From contig CAXXXS010000001.1 of NCBI GenBank assembly GCA_963665085.2, forward strand, positions 2,976,001-3,040,000: DNA of 64,000 nt, read 5' to 3'. The position numbers and the translations under genes were made by a program. The notes under the pieces are model-generated. The model did no database searches. It was not told the DNA's origin and saw nothing but the letters and a program-made list of their open reading frames with translations. Source of the stretch: G963665085 sp963665085 (GTDB lineage: Bacteria; Bacteroidota; Bacteroidia; Bacteroidales; JAAAOM01). Shown here piece by piece: positions 62,040-64,000 of the stretch. Positions within the stretch are counted from its first letter, which is position 1. Every line of letters starts with the position of its first letter.

Positions 62040-62071
62040 CCATTCTTCCATGATTTATCATGGGAGAATGG
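62040..62071. terminator. Hairpin between convergent yaaA and cvfB
   Basis: CCATTCTTCCATGAT (62040-62054) pairs with ATCATGGGAGAATGG (62057-62071), 15 positions with one wobble. A T-rich tract is weak on both sides. Its position between convergent stops suggests a bidirectional terminator. Confidence 0.5.
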
Positions 62072-62085
62072 TTGAGAATCTTGTA

Positions 62086-62925
62086 TTAATCTCCATTTAT
62101 TAAGCGAATACCTTTATTATCAATATTGATGATTTGCTTTTTATAAAGATTTCCAATAGACTTTTTAAAATTCTTTTTACTAATCCCAAAAGCATTTGAT
62201 ATCTCTTGAGGGGTTGATTTATCGGTAATAGTCATAAACCCATTGTTATTCTCAAGATAGCTGATAATCAACTGAGCTGTATTGTCAACCAGTTCAAAGC
62301 CGGATTTCTGAAGACTAAGATCAATTTTTTCATCTTCTCTTACTTTTTTTACATATGCTTTAAGTCGTTGGCCTTTCTCAATTTTCTGGAATATTTCGTT
62401 TTTGTAAATCATTCCCCAATGGAGGTTGTTTATGATTGCTTTATATCCCAGTTCTGTTTTTGAGTGGATAAGGATATTAACTTCTTCACCCGGAGAATAT
62501 TCAAAGGGTACATTATTAAGAAATTTATCAATCTTTGTTGATGCCACAAGCTTCTTGCTTATTGAGTCGAGATAAACATGAGCAATAACTTTATCTCCTT
62601 CTTCAACAGTTACTTTTTGTTCGCGAAAGGGTAAAAGAAGATCTTTTGTTATGCCCCATTTAAGAAAAGCACCTACACCAGAAACAGATACAACTTCGAG
62701 ATAAGCAAATTCATCAACCTTTACAAAAGGGGTCTCTGTTGTTGCTATTATTCTACCTTCTGAGTCATGATAGATAAATACTTCAATCTGGTTGTTTTCA
62801 GGTATTTCTTCGGGGATATATTTTTTAGGCAACAAAATCTCGCCAAAATCATCACTGTCGAGATAAATACCAAATTCAACTTCTTTTGAAATACTGAGCG
62901 TGTTAAAATCTCCAATTCTTGTCAT
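62086..62925 (-). CDS. CvfB/YitL-family S1 RNA-binding protein
   Basis: A 279-residue protein made of S1-like OB domains and a C-terminal winged helix. The N-terminal part (FNTLSISKEVEFGIYLDSDDFGEILLPKKYIPE), the second S1 region (YLEVVSVSGVGAFLKWGITKDLLLPFREQ), the third (YKAIINNLHWGMIYKNEIF) and the wHTH (PQEISNAFGISKKNFKKSIGNLYKKQII) match the CvfB architecture. CvfB is an RNA-binding regulator of virulence genes in staphylococci; the role here is unknown. Confidence 0.88.
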   Translation of the reverse strand: MTRIGDFNTLSISKEVEFGIYLDSDDFGEILLPKKYIPEEIPENNQIEVFIYHDSEGRIIATTETPFVKVDEFAYLEVVSVSGVGAFLKWGITKDLLLPFREQKVTVEEGDKVIAHVYLDSISKKLVASTKIDKFLNNVPFEYSPGEEVNILIHSKTELGYKAIINNLHWGMIYKNEIFQKIEKGQRLKAYVKKVREDEKIDLSLQKSGFELVDNTAQLIISYLENNNGFMTITDKSTPQEISNAFGISKKNFKKSIGNLYKKQIINIDNKGIRLINGD

Positions 62926-63125
62926 GGTTGCAAAGTTAACTTTAATAATTTACGTTGGTTCGTATAATCAGTGTTTTATCAATTCAAATTACGATGAAGG
63001 CCGATAAAACAATAATTTTATTTTATTTTAGTTTTAGTTTCGTTATTTTAGTTCCATCATAATTATTGGATATTACGATGTGTCGAATCAACTCTTAATC
63101 TACTAATCTTATGTATTAATGCAGC

Positions 63126-63548
63126 ATGAACAAAGATACCTCTTTAAATACTACTCTTTTAGATAATGATTATGTTTTGGTGACATATGATATGACATCA
63201 AAAATACTTGCAATCATATGGAAAGGTAAATTATCAAGTAATCAATATAGACATACATATATTAAATCGTTGGAGTTTACGGAAGATCATAAGGTAGATG
63301 GGTTTATGGTTGATGTTAGTAACCAGAAACGTATTTCAAAGGCAGACAAAAAATGGTTTGATGAGCAAGTCTTACCCAATGCCAAAACTGTAGGTTTAAA
63401 AAAAGCATGTGTAGTATATGACGGGAATATATTTAAGGAGTATTTTCTGACACGTGTTTCAAAACGCACAAAAAAATATACAATGCCATTTAAATATTTT
63501 AAATCGAGACGGATGGCTATGGAATGGTTGATAGAAGGAGAGAAATAA
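63126..63548 (+). CDS. Hypothetical protein, possible SpoIIAA/STAS-like fold
   Basis: A 140-residue cytosolic protein without signal or membrane segments. The strand-helix pattern (YVLVTYDMTSKILAIIWKGKLSSNQYRHTYIKSLEF, VDGFMVDVSNQKRISKADKKWFDEQVLPNAKTVGLKKACVVY, KYFKSRRMAMEWL) is like small SpoIIAA/STAS-type proteins often found singly in Bacteroidota. That is a structural impression, and no function is assigned. Confidence 0.65.
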   Translation: MNKDTSLNTTLLDNDYVLVTYDMTSKILAIIWKGKLSSNQYRHTYIKSLEFTEDHKVDGFMVDVSNQKRISKADKKWFDEQVLPNAKTVGLKKACVVYDGNIFKEYFLTRVSKRTKKYTMPFKYFKSRRMAMEWLIEGEK

Positions 63549-63611
63549 CTTACGGAGTAAAATGTTAGTTTATGTGAGAGAATTATTCTGTTATTTTATG
63601 AATTATTTTCG

Positions 63612-63669
63612 AATTCAGATTTTCGATATTTGATTTCAGAAATTTAAGATCGAAAATCAACAATCTGAA
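63612..63669. repeat. Intergenic inverted repeat between convergent genes
   Basis: TTCAGATTTTCGAT (63614-63627) can pair with ATCGAAAATC plus ATCTGAA (63649-63668) apart from a short bulge. A/T-rich inverted repeats of this TCGAAAATC type are frequent between convergent Bacteroidota genes and may terminate both. Confidence 0.45.
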
Positions 63670-63682
63670 ATTAATATAGTCT

Positions 63683-64000
63683 TTAGGATTTTAAATAAAA
63701 AGCAAATCGCTTAAGTCCGTCATTCAGGTTTAAAAGAATTAATGACAAGCAAATAACTAACATCCCAACGATTGTAATCGTTTCCGGCGATTCATCTGGC
63801 AATAGTAACCAACTTAATGCTGCACCTGATACAGGAACAATAAACTTCCAGATGTTTAAATACGAGATTTTTATATTAGGCCTGTTTAACAAAATATACC
63901 ATATTGAAAATGCGGATGCCGATAAAAAACTTAAGTAAATCAGAGAAATATAGTAGGGAGTAGGATATATTTTCACTTCAAAACCTTCAATTGGAATAGA
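63683..64000 (-). CDS. DMT-family (EamA) transporter, C-terminal part
   Basis: The gene runs off the right edge; the open frame continues to 64000, so the GTG at 63976 is not a real start. The visible 105 residues hold four hydrophobic segments, including YISLIYLSFLSASAFSIWYILL, IWKFIVPVSGAALSWLLLPDE and TIVGMLVICLSLILLNL, the standard end of an EamA domain. EamA proteins export metabolites or drugs; the substrate is unknown. Confidence 0.8.
   Translation of the reverse strand, partial: SIPIEGFEVKIYPTPYYISLIYLSFLSASAFSIWYILLNRPNIKISYLNIWKFIVPVSGAALSWLLLPDESPETITIVGMLVICLSLILLNLNDGLKRFAFYLKS

Noticed and set aside
1..64000. tRNA genes, CRISPR arrays, prophage or integrative element
   Set aside because: No T-loop-like GGTTCRA in cloverleaf context, no regular spaced repeats, and no integrase, transposase, terminase or conjugation genes were seen.

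Overview
The window looks like a chromosomal segment of an AT-rich member of the Bacteroidota, probably a Marinilabiliales-type organism, although the rank below phylum is a guess. The evidence is a SusC/SusD pair with an adjacent ECF sigma factor and FecR-type anti-sigma factor, many lipoprotein signal peptides ending in S-C or G-C, Bacteroidota promoter elements (TTTG ... TAnnTTTG), a type IX secretion-like tail, a bifunctional formiminotransferase-cyclodeaminase, and dispersed palindromic repeats typical of the phylum. I see no rRNA, tRNA, CRISPR array or intact insertion sequence.

Layout. 1-1.4 kb is non-coding and repeat-rich. 1.4-8.3 kb is a histidine-utilisation cluster (ftcD, a MarR regulator, hutH, hutU, hutI). 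8.5-13.4 kb holds leftward housekeeping genes (lipoprotein, Nudix hydrolase, coiled-coil protein, tcdA, TatD-like hydrolase, gltX). 13.6-14.8 kb is a small decayed toxin-antitoxin island: a RelE/ParE-like toxin whose C-terminus is replaced by a palindromic repeat, and a HEPN/MNT pair whose HEPN gene is frameshifted. 14.8-18.6 kb is a leftward soluble two-component set. 18.7-48.5 kb is a large glycan-catabolic island. 48.6-64 kb returns to mixed metabolism and housekeeping: an Ig-like surface protein, threonine degradation (tdh-kbl), endonuclease/phosphatase, Usp, Rex, threonine aldolase, Tex, YaaA, CvfB, and the end of a drug/metabolite transporter.

The most interesting part is 20.3-48.5 kb, read here as a locus for the core of asparagine-linked glycans. 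It encodes a secreted PNGase F-like amidase, an alpha-L-fucosidase (GH29), a beta-hexosaminidase (GH20), a GH130 mannoside phosphorylase/hydrolase, a family-10-like hydrolase, a glycosylasparaginase with a Tat signal, a CBM9-like protein, SusC/SusD, two inner-membrane transporters (MFS and SSS), a ROK sugar kinase and a NagB-PIG-L fusion. Together these could account for the Man-GlcNAc-GlcNAc(Fuc)-Asn core and entry of GlcNAc into central metabolism. No alpha-mannosidase or endo-glycosidase is present in the window.

Regulation appears to have three layers. A ROK-family repressor has the same palindrome (GTTCATTCATTGAATGAAC and a one-mismatch version) in front of its own operon and in front of the GH20 operon 19.6 kb away, in both cases lying between promoter elements. 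An ECF sigma/anti-sigma pair precedes susC. A perfect leftward intrinsic terminator between fecR and susC predicts a short antisense RNA over the susC leader, reminiscent of the cis-antisense RNAs described for Bacteroides glycan loci.
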